Below, piece by piece: positions 1-10,585 of a stretch of DNA of 64,000 bases. Source of the stretch: Triplophysa rosa (taxonomy: Eukaryota > Chordata > Actinopteri > Cypriniformes > Nemacheilidae); assembly GCF_024868665.1 (NCBI RefSeq), contig NC_079891.1:28311642-28375641 (forward strand), written 5' to 3'. The position numbers and the translations under genes were made by a program. A model generated the notes under the pieces. That model searched no databases and was not told the DNA's origin. It saw only the letters and a list, made by a program, of their open reading frames with translations. The first letter of the stretch is position 1; every line of letters starts with the position of its first letter.

Positions 1-487
1 CAAATATTGAAGGAATCAACAAGTCAAGATAATGGGGTAATTTACAAAATGGTGTGAGGCGTGTGTGTAGAGATAGAGAGAGAGAGGGGACAATCACATG
101 ATGTGGGGTGTCTGGCTCCAGCACATTAATTATCTGATGTTTTGGGGTTATAATAACACTGATTGGGAGATTCATGAGGAGTGAAATACAGTACTCACAC
201 CCCCTCCCCTCTTCTCTCTTTTCATTTTTGTGTGTTTGTGGCACTTTCTATGAATAGGGTGCACCATATGGCCTTAAACTCTTTTAAAAAACGATGACAT
301 TCTGTTCTTTTTCAACAAATGGTGAGCGTAAAGAGGTGCTTAACCTTCAGAATATGTTACTTGTCAACCTCAGGAGGTCAAATAGAATGTATATTTTCTT
401 TCAATTTTTTTAGGACTTTTTTAGGACCCAAGTCTAAAGTTTAACACAGATTTATGTGTTTTGTAATTTTCTAGGTATTCGGTACAA
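1..487. other. Unassigned AT-rich DNA
   Basis: I see no gene here. The stretch holds a short GA run near 70-90 and a C/T-rich patch near 198-222. The reading frames are short and broken. Confidence 0.5.
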
Positions 488-840
488 TAACTCTGCACCG
501 ATATATGACTAATATGCACCCATATATCAGCCAATAGTCAATATCGGTCGATAAAAGCAATTTTTCACACTATTGGCTATTGGCAGATAGTTTAAAAACA
601 ACCGATGATCGGGCCGATATGCTGTATCCTGTCAATCAAAAGAGGAGAGGAAAATGCAATGAATTTGTGCTCTGTATATAGAAAATGTTAAGAAACAACA
701 GTTTGATGTTCAATATTAATAGACATATGAATTAATAACAATTCAGAAAGTAAATAAATACTGATTTAATCTTCAGAATCAGTATCAGCAGATATCACTC
801 TGAATAACGGTGGAGACATTTAGTTTCGGTGCAACTCTAA
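488..840. mobile_element. Degenerate hAT-like non-autonomous element
   Basis: The two ends carry inverted TGCACCGA (about 494-501) and TCGGTGCA (about 826-833). Between them lie repeated ATCGG/CCGAT motifs typical of fish hAT MITEs. I could not find a clean 8-bp target duplication, so the boundaries are approximate and the copy is probably old. There is no transposase reading frame. Confidence 0.4.
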
Positions 841-1310
841 AAACCAAATGAAATGGAGATGAATGTAAAAAATTCTGGAATAAATGTACATTCTATATTT
901 ATATAGCATTTTTTAAATTTGTGTAATTTATATGGCAATAGCTTGAGTAATAGGGTGCAAGCTTGAACAATACTACAATTTTGTTAAAAAGTAATTCTAA
1001 AAACAAATTCCCCTGTACTTCTCTTGTAAGGCATGTATCACGAATGCAAACAAACTTGACATTTTTGCAATGGAGGGAAAATTGCATGAAAAAAGGTTAT
1101 TATACAGACTATTTTGTAAGACGTAAACAACACTGGTCCAGAAGGTTGTATTTTCTTCTTACATTTGTGTAGTGTTAAAAAACTGAAAATGTGCTTTCTG
1201 GATGGTGGTTTACATCTTGAAAAATGGTCTTTATACAAAATATGGTATAGTTTTTGGAAAGGTAAAGCAATATCTCATAGATCACAAATATTAGGATTTA
1301 CATGTTTTAG
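841..1310. other. Unassigned AT-rich DNA
   Basis: No gene, RNA or clear repeat is seen. Short open frames on both strands overlap each other and show no recognisable protein. Confidence 0.5.
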
Positions 1311-1530
1311 AGGGATAGTTCACCCAAAATGAAAATTCTGTCATGAATTACTCACTCTCTAGTTGTTCCAAACTTGTATACATTTCTATGTTTGTTTGAA
1401 CACAGAGAAAGATATTTGGACGAATGCTTCAACAAACAGTTCTTCTTGGACCCCATTGACTACCAGTAGGAAAAATTACAATGGTAGTAAAAGTGCTACG
1501 GAATTTTTATTTTTAGGGGGAACTATCCCT
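1311..1530. mobile_element. MITE with AGGGATAGTTCACCC-type ends
   Basis: The left end AGGGATAGTTCACCC and right end GGGGGAACTATCCCT are inverted repeats. Internal phrases such as TTCTGTCAT...TACTCAC and AACACAGAGAAAGATATTTGG recur in the other copies in this window (23158, 24546, 32654, 35193, 40835 and fragments at 38264, 47191 and 58807). It is a non-coding DNA transposon derivative. A short open frame at 1363-1695 runs through it and is incidental. Confidence 0.75.
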
Positions 1531-2646
1531 TTAATAGAAGTCATGGTAAACATGAAATATACATTGAAGTACTGTACAGTACATTCATACACTGACTATT
1601 TCTTTCCAACATTACCTGTCTTTCGCTTCTCTCATGTCTTTTTTCTTGTAACTTTTTCCCATTTTTTGTTATTGTGTATCATTCAATCAAACTAAGCAAA
1701 CACACTCATAGAACAAACATACAAGCAATATATACTGTACACACACACATTTATGAAACATGAATGCAACATACTGTACAGTACAAAAGCAATCATACAG
1801 TATACACACTCAGGTCTGCGTAGTGTGTTATGATTTTTGTGTGAGCAGATGATCTCAGAGCTGTCTGTACGATCTGTCCCAACAGTCTGTTCTTACTGAG
1901 AAGCCCCTCAATTCTCTATCTCTCTCTCACACACACCCATTTGGGTTATCAAATGTTGTTTGGTTTGTGCGATTACGGTTGGTAAGCAGCAGGCTGTTGT
2001 GTAATTTTGTGTAATGACCGTTGTATGTTGAAACCCTGTTGGATGGCTGAGAAATTTCATCTTTCTCCCTGGGTGAGAAACACAAGCTAAATATTTCAGC
2101 TGTCACGTCTGTGCTCTTTCAAATTATGCAGAGCTTTTTCTGGAGATAGCCCCACATTTACAGCCTTCAGATATAAAAAATGTGAATATCAACACATCTA
2201 ACCATCTCACTTATATAGTAAGGCGCAGAATACACCCGCACACACACACAGGCCGTATGTTGTGTAGGCTGAGGTGTGATTAAAGTCCGGGAGACCCAGC
2301 GTGAAATTCCACCCTTTACCGCAGGGATAAAAACACATGGGACCCATCCATGGTAACAAACATTCTCACATTAAAAAAAGGAGCAAAATAACTTACTGGA
2401 TCACATTTAAAATATGAAAACATGACACGTGAAATGTTAGTTCTTCTCTGAGATTAATGTTAGGTGATAGCTGATGAAAACGTAGTTACGTGCAGACAAA
2501 GTAATAACATGTTAATTCTACACATACAGTATATCGTAATATTGTAAATTATTTAAAATGTTGCTTCAGCAGCCACACTGGTTACAAACTCGCTTTTCTC
2601 GCGTCTTTGAGTGTCGTGCAATGCCCAAAATGAACAACAGATATGT
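1531..2646. other. Unassigned DNA with short CA runs
   Basis: No gene is recognised. The stretch holds short CA-rich patches (about 1738-1750, 2236-2250), a CT-rich patch near 1915-1935 and otherwise unique AT-rich sequence. Confidence 0.5.
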
Positions 2647-3281
2647 AAGGAATAATTGACTCATTAAATTATAGAGGGTGTATGCATTGACATCACTTTC
2701 CCACGTGAACACGCCGGGACACGCTCCCTTGAGTGGTAAAACTAAGGCAAAATGGCTGCATTCAATAGGAGGAACAAAAAACCGGGACTAAAACACGCAA
2801 TTATTTGCTGAAACTACAAGCAGCTGGACTCGATAGAGGGTATGCACGTGTCGTCACTTTCCCACGTGAACACGCCGGAACGCGCCTGCTTGAGTGGTAA
2901 AACACTGGGCAAAATGAATGGTTACAATATCAGGAAACGCAATTCCACGCAACATTTGAGTGTCTAAGAACACCAGATTCCTTTGTAAGTCATAAGGTAG
3001 TCGTAAGGATCACCGTCGAGTCCAGCTGCTCGTAGTTTCAGCAAATAATTGCGTGTTTTAGTCCCGGTTTTTGTTCCTCCTATTGAATGCAGCCATTTTG
3101 CCTTAGTTTTACCACTCAAGGGAGCGTGTCCCGGCGGGAAAGTGACGTCAATGCATACCCTCTATTCGAAAGTTAATGCACACCTCGAGGTGGTAATACG
3201 GCCACGAAGCGGAGTGCCCGTTACACATCGGGTGTGCATTAACTTTCGAATAATTGAACGGACCGGAGTCAATTATTCCTA
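2647..3281. mobile_element. Palindromic foldback element
   Basis: The left arm (about 2647-2833) and right arm (about 3016-3281) are inverted copies. Outer ends AGGAATAATTGACTC and GAGTCAATTATTCCT match exactly, and the inner arms continue with near-identical sequence around the phrase GGCTGCATTCAATAGGAGGA. The spacer (2834-3015) contains a second, direct-orientation partial copy of the left arm starting at about 2833 (TAGAGGGTATGCACGTG). The right arm is interrupted by an 86-bp hairpin element. It is non-coding; the open frame at 3049-3351 runs through the arm and hairpin and is not a gene. The superfamily is not assigned. Confidence 0.75.
3165..3250. mobile_element. 86-bp hairpin MITE with TA target duplication
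   Basis: Perfect 20-bp terminal inverted repeats lie at 3165-3184 and 3231-3250, starting TTCGAAAGTTAATGC. They are flanked by TA at 3163-3164 and 3251-3252. Removing the element plus one TA rejoins the two parts of the larger palindrome's right arm, so this is a later insertion. The TA target duplication fits a Tc1/mariner-type MITE. It has no coding capacity. Confidence 0.7.
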
Positions 3282-3432
3282 CCACGGTTACCACACCACA
3301 GGACATTGTTCAAATTTTTTATTTCAATGTTTGTCATGTTATCTTCTTTAAAATTCTGTTGATGGTAGGACAACTTTCTTGCGCATCTCATTTCCGTTAG
3401 AGCGAACGGACTCGGAAGCTTGAGGCACGTGG

Positions 3433-3436
<4 letters not shown>

Positions 3437-3470
<34 letters not shown>
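3437..3470. repeat. (TG)n microsatellite
   Basis: An uninterrupted TG run of about 17 units. It forms the left edge of the dispersed repeat that follows. Confidence 0.95.
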
Positions 3471-3471
<1 letters not shown>

Positions 3472-3756
3472 ACATTGTTTTATATCCCGGTGGGGACCTT
3501 AACCTGAATGCACATCAACACATGGGGACTCGTGTCACCGTGGGGACCAAAATTGAGGGTCCCCATGGGCAAAAAAGCTTATAAATTGTACAGAACAATA
3601 TATATATATATATTTATTTTTTTTATCTAAAAATGCAAAAACTTTTCTATGATCTTTAGGTTTAGGGGTTGGGTTAGAGGATAAAATATACAGTTTGTAC
3701 AGTACAAAAAACATTACGCCTATGGGCTGTCCGCACAGAGATAGTAAACCAGACAT
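3471..3756. repeat. Dispersed repeat bracketed by GT microsatellites
   Basis: This roughly 285-bp segment has several GGTGGGGACC / GGTCCCCAT motifs, a TTTAGGTTTAGGGGTTGGGT stretch and a short TA run (about 3599-3613). It sits exactly between two GT microsatellites (3437-3470 and about 3757-3779). From memory of fish genomes this unit recurs with GT tracts. Open frames through it are not genes. Confidence 0.6.
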
Positions 3757-3779
3757 GTGTGCGTGTGTGTGTGTGTGTG
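3757..3779. repeat. (GT)n microsatellite
   Basis: A short GT run with a GC interruption. It closes the right side of the preceding dispersed repeat. Confidence 0.85.
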
Positions 3780-4289
3780 CGAGCGAGAGATCACTCGCAC
3801 ACCTGCGTGTTTGCGGTAATGTGACAGAAAAGCCTGTGATAATAAATTATTTATTCCACATATTGTTTCTATCTTCCAAGCAGTAAAAAAATCACGCAAA
3901 CTTTTGAAAGAGTAGGTCTATCAAAATATATATTTTTATCAGTTGTAAGCAGCATGAAGATGAAAACGAACCAGTATGCTATCAGTGTTTATTAATTAAT
4001 TATGTATTTTGTTTTTCTATTGAGTTATTTTATTTATTCGATTTCAGTATTTCTTGTTTTTGAAATTCTTTGTTTATTGAAACGAAACTGCACACGTTTC
4101 CATTAACAGTAAAGTTTGACATTATAAACGTCAGATCAAGAGCAGGGTGCTGTGTGCGGTGATGGACTGTAGGCTACACTATAACCTTTCTGTTGTTTAA
4201 AGTTGGCGAAGTGATATGGAACTGTAATGGGGTCAGGAAATTTTTAACTGAGAGTTAATGCATACCCATAGAACGTTTGTCAACCAATC
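3780..4289. other. Unassigned DNA left of the LINE insertion
   Basis: No gene is seen. The end of the stretch (about 4240-4289) contains AGTTAATGCATACC, which resembles the ends of the 2647-3281 palindrome, so it may belong to the same repeat family. It forms the left flank of the LINE. Confidence 0.45.
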
Positions 4290-4303
4290 AGATTGAAGCA
4301 TCA

Positions 4304-6197
4304 TCATCGGCGGTCACTCGTAGTCGAGTATGACTGTCCTCCTTCTTGGTCCTTGTGGGTTTTCAGATGAGCATAGTGGCCGATCCTGGACCCGATTGTT
4401 CTTGTGCAGTGTGGGCAGGTGAAAGTGATGGTGGGTTTGGACTGGGCCTTTTTGGTGGATGCTCTCTCCTTTCTGAGTCTGCGTTTGTGTTCTTCAGCGT
4501 TGTGGAGCTCTTCATTATATAGTGCAGCTCCCTCATGGACAAGGTTTCTCCATGTTGCCCTATTTTTTGTCATGTTTTCCCAAGTCTTAAGGTCTATGTG
4601 GAACTTTTTGATGTTTGTTTTAATGTTGTCCTTATACCTCTTCTTTTGGCCTCCTGGGGCACGTTTTCCTTCAGCAAGCTGGGAGTAGAAGACTTGTTTT
4701 GGAAGGCGAAAGTCAGGCATACGGACAATGTGACCGGTCCATCTGAGCTGATGTTGAGCAATGGTGGCAGTGATGGTGGGGATACCAGCCTCCTTCAGGA
4801 TTCTGGTGTTAGTGCGTCTATCCTCCCAACTGATCCTGAGGATTTTCCGGAGGCATCTCTGGTGATATGCCTCTAGCGCCTTTAAGTGCCTACTGTATGT
4901 GGTCCAGGCCTCTGATCCATACAGTAGAGTGGGTAGCATTACGGCTTTGTAGACCAGGATTTTGGTCTTTGCCAGAAGGTCGCGGTTCTCAATAACCCTT
5001 TTCCTGAGCCTTGAAAAAGCCCCACTGGCACAGTTGAGGCAGTGGTGTATTTCATCGTCAATGTTGGCCTTGGATGATAGGAGGCTGCCCAGATATTGGA
5101 AGTGATCCACATTTTCCAATTTGATGTTGTCAATTGAGATGTTTGGGGGCAGGACAGGAGTACTGTTTGGTGGTGACTGATAGAGGATTTGAGTCTTTTT
5201 TATGTTGATGGCTAGACCCAGCTGTTTGTATGCTTTTGTGAAGGCAACCAAAATGCACTGTATGTCCTCTTCTGAGAGGGCTACAAGGGCTTTGTCTTCC
5301 GCATACTGCAGCTCCATGATTGATAAAGTAGTGGTTTGACCTTTTGCCCTGAATCGATTGATGTTAAAGAGTTGCCCGTCTGTTCTGCACATAATCTTGA
5401 CTCCCTGGGGCAGATGTTTACCTGTAAGATGGAGGATAGCAGCAATGAAGATGGAGAACAGTGTTGGAGCAATGACACATCCTTGTTTGACTCCTGTGTT
5501 AACCCTGAAGGGTTCTGTTTCATCTCCACTGCCACTGAGGACTGTAGCTAACATATTGTCATGTAGCAGTCTCAGTACCCGTATATATTTTTCTGGGCAG
5601 CCAAATCTTTTCCAGAACCAGCCAGAGGGCCTGACGGTTCACTGAATCAAAGGCTTTGCTGAGGTCTATGAAGACCATGTATAGTGGTAGATTTTGTTCC
5701 TGGCATTTTTCTTGAAGTTGGCGAGCAATGAATATCATATTTACAGTGCCTCTGTTTGGGCGAAAACCACTCTGAGACTCTGGAAGGATGCTTTCTGACA
5801 GAGGGGTGAGTCTGTTGGCCAAAACCCGAGCCAGGGCTTTCCCTGTGGTGGACAGGAGAGAAATGCCACGGTAGTTCCCGCAGTCTGCCTTGTCTCCTTT
5901 CTTAAAGATGTAGACAGCCAGGGCATCCTTAAGTTGTGCAGGGATTTTCTCTTGTTCCCATATTTTATAAAGCAGGGCATGAATGTGTTTAAGGAGATCA
6001 GGGCCGCCTTCCTTTAGGACTTCTGCTGGAATGCCATCCGGACCAGCAGCCTTGTTGTTCTTCATGTTCCTAATAGCATCCTGCACCTCTTTCAGGCTGG
6101 GTGGTTCCCCCATGCTCTCATTTATAGGCTGTTGAGGGAGTTTTTCGAGGGCCCCCATCTCAGGAGTGGTGTCCCTGTTCAGAAGATCCCCGTAATG
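4304..6197 (-). pseudogene. LINE reverse transcriptase and C-terminal domain (broken)
   Basis: Two open segments make up the RT. Segment 6158-5559 carries AAGPDGIPAEVLK, FKKGD, SGFRPNRGT and FIDLSKAFDSVNR, the fingers and palm motifs of non-LTR RTs. Segment 5554-4304 (416 residues) carries NTGVKQGCVIAPTLFS, the catalytic box as YAED (residues 84-87), then the thumb with YLGSLLS and RWTGHIVRMP, and a C-terminal CPHC...H...H finger. The two are separated by a single-base frameshift near 5601-5611. Translation continues upstream of 6158 in frame as HYGDLLNRDTTPE up to 6197, where the L2 insertion begins. The change of the first catalytic Asp to Glu would by itself be expected to impair polymerisation. 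Confidence 0.85.
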
Positions 6198-6259
6198 ACT
6201 CCCTGGGGCATTACGTAATCATCTCTGACATTGGGACATGTGCCATGTAAGGTGGCTGT

Positions 6260-7645
6260 TATAAGGCCCCTTGTCAAAAAACCCCAACTCGACCCTAGAG
6301 AACTATGGAACTACAGGCCTATATCGAATCGACCTTTCATATCTAGAGTTCTGGAAAAAGTAGTTTCAACTCAATAATGCTCCTTCCTCCAAAGGAATGA
6401 CATCAATGAAGAATTCCAGTCTGGATTTAGAGCATGTCAAAGTACAGAGACTGCTTTGATCAGAGTTACAAATTATCTGCTATTGGCGTCTGACCAAGGT
6501 TGTATCTTGTTATTGGTGCTGCTAGACCTTAGTGCTGCATTCGATACCATTGACCACAGCACACTCCTACATAGACTCGAAAATTATGTCTGCATTAATG
6601 GAATAGCTTTGAAATGGTTTAAATCTTATTTATCCGACCGTTTTCAATTTGTAGCAATAAACAATGAGGTGTCACGCAAATTGCAAGTCCAGTACGGTGT
6701 ACCACAGGGCTCAGTCTTAGGGCCTCTGCTCTCGCATTATACATGCTACCTCTAGGAGATATAATAAAGTGACACGGAGTTCGCTTTCACTGTTATGCTG
6801 ATGATACTCAACTTTATATTTCCTCGAAGCCTCATGAAACACAGCAGTTCCATCGAATAATGGAATGCATAGTCGATATAAAAAACTGGATGAGTAACAA
6901 CTTTTTATTACTGATCTCGGACAAAACAGAAGTGTTACTTATTGGACCGAAAACTGCTATAAGTAACAACCAAGAATACTGTTTAACTATTGACGGATGT
7001 TCCATAAAACCCTCGTCGTCAGCAAAGAATCTTGGCGTTCTATTCTATAGTAATCTGTCATTTGAGAGCCACGTCGCCAACACCTGTAAAATTGCGTTTT
7101 TCCATCTTAAGAATATATCTAAACTACGTCATATGCTGTCACTGTCAGATGCAGAGAAGTTAATTCATGCATTCATGACATCAAGACTAGACTACTGTAA
7201 TGCACTGTTAGGTGGTTGCCGTGCAGGCTTATTACAAAAACTCCAACCGGTCCAAAACACGGCAGCTCGAGTTCTTACACGTACAAAAAAGTATGAACAT
7301 ATTAGCCCGGTTCTGTCAACCTTGCACTGGTTACCTATAAAGCATCGCGTTAACTTTAAAATCTTGCTTATTACCTATAAAGCCCTACATGGTTTAGCTC
7401 CTCAGTACTTGATTGAACTCCTCTTGTATTACAGTCCTTCACGTGCATTACGCTCTCAGGCGTCCTGTCAGTTGGTAATACCTAGAATTTCAAAATCAAG
7501 TGCAGGTGGTAGATCCTTCTCCTATCTAGCGCCTAAACTTTGGAACAGTCTTCCCTGCACTGTCCAGGAGACAGACACACTCTGTCAGTTTAAATCTAGA
7601 CTGAAGACGCATCTTTTTAATCTTGCATACACTAGACTTCCATAA
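6260..7645 (+). pseudogene. L2-type reverse transcriptase (broken)
   Basis: The open segments are 6456-6755 and 6860-7645. The first has LLDLSAAFDTIDHS and YGVPQGSVLGPLL. The active-site box YADDTQLY is still encoded at 6794-6817 but in another frame: a frameshift lies near 6729-6738 and an in-frame TGA (probably from CGA) near 6771-6773. The second segment carries the thumb and C-terminal region with NLGVLF, SRLDYCNALLGG, QNTAARVLTRT, LHWLPIKHRV and KTHLFNLAY, typical of fish L2/CR1-group elements. Translation upstream of 6456 reads KKPQLDPRELWNYRPIS with breaks. Confidence 0.85.
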
Positions 7646-8275
7646 TATAAATCTTCTGAGGGTTTAGGCTGCACTAGTTAGATCAACCGGAACCAAAAAC
7701 ACAACTGATGTACTTGTTGCATCAAAGAGTGCAGAATAGTACTCTACTCTCAGCCAGTCTTGTCTCATTGTTCCAAGGTTACCACAGCGAGCAGGATGCA
7801 GTTCATGGCCTAACCTGATGGTAGAGCGGAGAATGGGAAGTGGGGACCTGACAAGAGCTGAGATGATAGAGCTGGATAAAGAAGGACGCGGTCACCTGAC
7901 ACGTCTTCACCACAAAATTTCAAATGCTATTAGATTATTAATGATAATCTTAAACTATAATTTACCTTATTAGTAAGTTTATTTATTTTATTTAGCCTTG
8001 TTGTGCAAGTCTCTGGAGCTTGTGCAGAGGCAGCAGCTTTTGCCAGAGGGGAACTGGAATCCCCTGGTTGGGCCTGGTTCTCCTGAGGTTTTTTTTCTCG
8101 ATTAGAGTTTTGGGTTCCTCGCCACCGTTTGCATACTGTTTTTGCACTATCTGCCTGACCGGGGGGGCTGCTTTAGAATTTTAAAGTTTTACTTAATTAA
8201 TATTGCATATAGGAATTTATAGTCTGTTATATTTGACCTGTGCTTCTCTCTCCTTTATCCTAAATGTGTGCTCTC

Positions 8276-8278
<3 letters not shown>

Positions 8279-8330
<52 letters not shown>
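8279..8330. repeat. (GT)n microsatellite in the L2 3' UTR
   Basis: A pure GT run of 26 units. The second L2 copy has a shorter GT run at the equivalent place (about 43987-44007), so the tract was inherited with the element. Confidence 0.95.
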
Positions 8331-8331
<1 letters not shown>

Positions 8332-8534
8332 TTGTGTGTTAGTACGTGTGCATATTGTGTGTGTGGAGTGTTTTGTATGTGGGTTGTCTGTCTTCTTGTT
8401 TTCACCTTTTTCTTGTTTTTCAGGTACAACTTTAATTTTTTGCTTATAGTCAATATGTCTTATGTACAGCTGCTTTGTAACAATGAAAATTGTAAAAAGC
8501 GCTATATAAATAAGTTGAGTTGAGTTGAGTAATG

Positions 8535-9852
8535 CTCTTTCCACCTGTTTGCTTTTGCTTCCTTATCTTTCAGCAGCGTGAGCCCATCTTTAGAGCGAAG
8601 TGGGGTTAGGCAACGAGCTAGGGCCATATACCGCTCTTGTGGCATCAAAGAATCCTCTGGTGTCTCCAGAGTCAGCAAGCTGCTGGATCTCCAGAGCCTT
8701 CTTGTCCACCACTGGTTCTTCAGTTTCCTAATGTTCAGTTGGACGCTGCCTTCGCTTTGGCATGAGCTACTCTTTTACCTTGCAATTGATGTTATTTTGC
8801 CAGGTGATAAAAGTTTGCCGTTGATTCTAGAAGCTGTTGAATTTCGGTGTTTTTTCATCATACCAGTCTTGATGTTTCGCTTTTTGTGACCAAGGATGCT
8901 TTTGCTGCAGTTAATGATGGCAGAAGAGAGCCTGCCCCAGTGTTTTTCAACATCAGTTGGATACTGCTGGCAGGTCTACACTGAGGGCCGACTGGAGCTG
9001 TTGTTGGTAGGTGAACTCACCCAGACGCTCGATGTTAAGTTTTGGCTGGCTCTTTCTTTTCTGCATCCTTCTTTTCCGCATCAGGTGGATAAACATGATG
9101 GAGCGAATGAGACGGTGGTCAGTCCAGCATTCATCTGCACTGGTCATTGCTCTGGTATTCAATACATGACGACGGTCTTTGGTGCGGACGATGACGTAGT
9201 CGATGAGGTGCCAGAGTTTAGAGCGAGGATGCATCCCATCCATGATGTTTTGAATGTGTTCTTTTGGCGAAAGAGTGTGTTGGTGATGACCAGGTTGTGT
9301 TCTGAGCAATTTGTCAGCAATAGTGTGCCGTTGGAGTTTCTGTTTCCAACCCCTTCTTTCCCAAGTGTGCCTCTCCATAAATGGTGGTTTCGTCCCACTT
9401 TGACATTGAAATCCCCAAGTAAGATTATCTTGTCCCCCTTAAAGACTTTGGATAGAGTTTTGTCAAGGTCAGCATAGAAAGTCTCCTTTACTTCATCCTG
9501 TGCATCAAGTGTTGGGGCATAAGCACTAATAACAGTGGCCATTTGACTGCTTGCAAGCATCAGGCGTATGGTCATCAGGCGTTCATTGATGCCCACACGG
9601 AGTTCATAGAGGTGGTTGATGAGGCTGTTCTTAATAGCAAAACCGACACCGTGGATACGTGGCTCGTTTGCAGGCTTTCCTATTCCAGAAGAAAGTGTAT
9701 CCGCCTTTTTCCTCCTTCAGCTGCCCATCATCAGCCAGTCCGGTTTCGGAGAGAGCTGCGATGTCAATCTGGAATCTCTTTAGCTCCCTTGAGATGATGG
9801 CAGTTCGCCTTTCGGGTCGATCACTGGCTTTGTTGTCCATGAGGGTCCGCAC
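8535..9852 (-). pseudogene. LINE endonuclease domain and linker (broken)
   Basis: Three overlapping open segments together make an APE-type endonuclease. 9852-9631 has RPERRTAII, DIAALSETGLADDGQL (the catalytic Glu) and GGYTFFW. 9596-9159 has ISAYAPTLDA and LLGDFNVKVGR (the Asp/Asn motif). 9378-8953 has HPRSKLWHLIDYVIVR and the terminal WTDHRLI histidine motif. Frameshifts lie near 9683-9690 and 9236-9243. The linker 8952-8535 is further broken and runs into NRWKEHYGDLLN across the L2 insertion site. The endonuclease would nick target DNA to prime reverse transcription. Confidence 0.85.
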
Positions 9853-10552
9853 ATTCCAGGCTCCAATATATTACCTTTTGCATTGTTTCTGACCGCGTTA
9901 TGGTGCTCCCTCTGGATGCGGTAGTCCAGACAGGTGTTTTCTAGGCAGGCTATTTTTAGGGTACCTTTTCTAACCCCCTCCCCTTCTGGGGTGAGCAGAG
10001 TGGATCCTAAATAGGGCTGCTCAGTCATGGGTGCAGCTGCCGAAAAGCTTTTTCTGCCTCGGTCCAAGAGCTTAGCGACCTTCTAACACCCACCGCCTGT
10101 GTGCCAGGTTGTGGCTGGGAACTCCCAGACTACACTGTCCTGCCCCCGTCGCTACTTCCTGGTCGCAACAGGACTTTTTATCCGTGACTTAAAGTGGATG
10201 AATTCCCTTTTGGGAGGACGCCTGCGCGTGATATCTTTTAACGTGGAGAGACTGATGCGCCTGCAGCCACCACACGGTCCTTGGCAGAGGGGGGCCTAGT
10301 TCCAATGGCATGGAAATCCACAATGACTGGAGACCACCCTCTGTTGCAGCCTTCATCCGCCTTCAGTGTCGTTGTGACATTATCCATTGTCATCCTCCGC
10401 ACACGTCCGCCGTTGAGGTCTTTGGATCGCGCTTTGTCTGGAACCTCCCCCTCGACCTTACCGCCATGGGTGACCCTACCAGGAGCTAAAGCTCCCGACG
10501 GCATTGCTCTCAGGCTCATTGGAACACACAAGGTGGCGATCCAGGGAGAACA
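9853..10552 (-). other. 5' region of the LINE
   Basis: This lies upstream of the endonuclease on the minus strand up to the 12-bp target duplication. It is more GC-rich than the surrounding DNA. An open frame (10564-10238, minus) of 108 codons crosses it and even extends into the target duplication, so it is probably incidental. I recognise no ORF1 or gag-like product. Confidence 0.55.
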
Positions 10553-10585
10553 AGATTGAAGCATACAGCTTCAATCTTGAAGCAT

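Larger units (their letters stand above)
6198..8528 (+). mobile_element. L2-type LINE, 5'-truncated, nested in the minus-strand LINE
   Basis: It is inserted into the LINE open frame, with the 6-bp duplication GTAATG at 6192-6197 and 8529-8534. It carries the RT domain, an AT-rich 3' UTR with a long GT microsatellite (8279-8330), and the 3' tail AGCGCTATATAAATAAG followed by TTGAG repeats. The endonuclease domain is missing, so it is 5'-truncated as usual for target-primed insertions. A second, internally deleted member lies at 43333-44271. It is younger than the host LINE. Confidence 0.85.
4302..10552 (-). mobile_element. Endonuclease/RT LINE, split by an L2 insertion
   Basis: A near full-length non-LTR retrotransposon lies on the minus strand. 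It is flanked by an exact 12-bp direct repeat AGATTGAAGCAT at 4290-4301 and 10553-10564. The 3' end (plus-strand left edge) finishes in a short GATGATGATG tail. Order along the element is a 5' region (10552-9853), an APE-type endonuclease (9852 to about 8953), a linker, the reverse transcriptase, and a C-terminal region with a C2H2-like zinc finger ending at 4304. Without the inserted L2 it is about 3.9 kb. It is dead: there are at least three frameshifts, and the RT active-site box reads YAED instead of the usual YADD. The clade is not assigned with confidence (an I/Nimb-like or RTE-like single-ORF LINE is possible). Confidence 0.85.

Noticed and set aside
3049..3351. 100-codon plus-strand open frame
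   Set aside because: It runs through a palindrome arm and a nested hairpin MITE and matches no protein I know.
4404..5645. Plus-strand open frames opposite the LINE RT
   Set aside because: They are shadows of the minus-strand reverse transcriptase.
8203..8544. Val/Cys- and Thr/His-rich frames
   Set aside because: They are products of the GT microsatellite in the L2 3' UTR.
8896..9477. 193-codon plus-strand open frame
   Set aside because: It lies opposite the LINE endonuclease, whose minus-strand motifs are clear.
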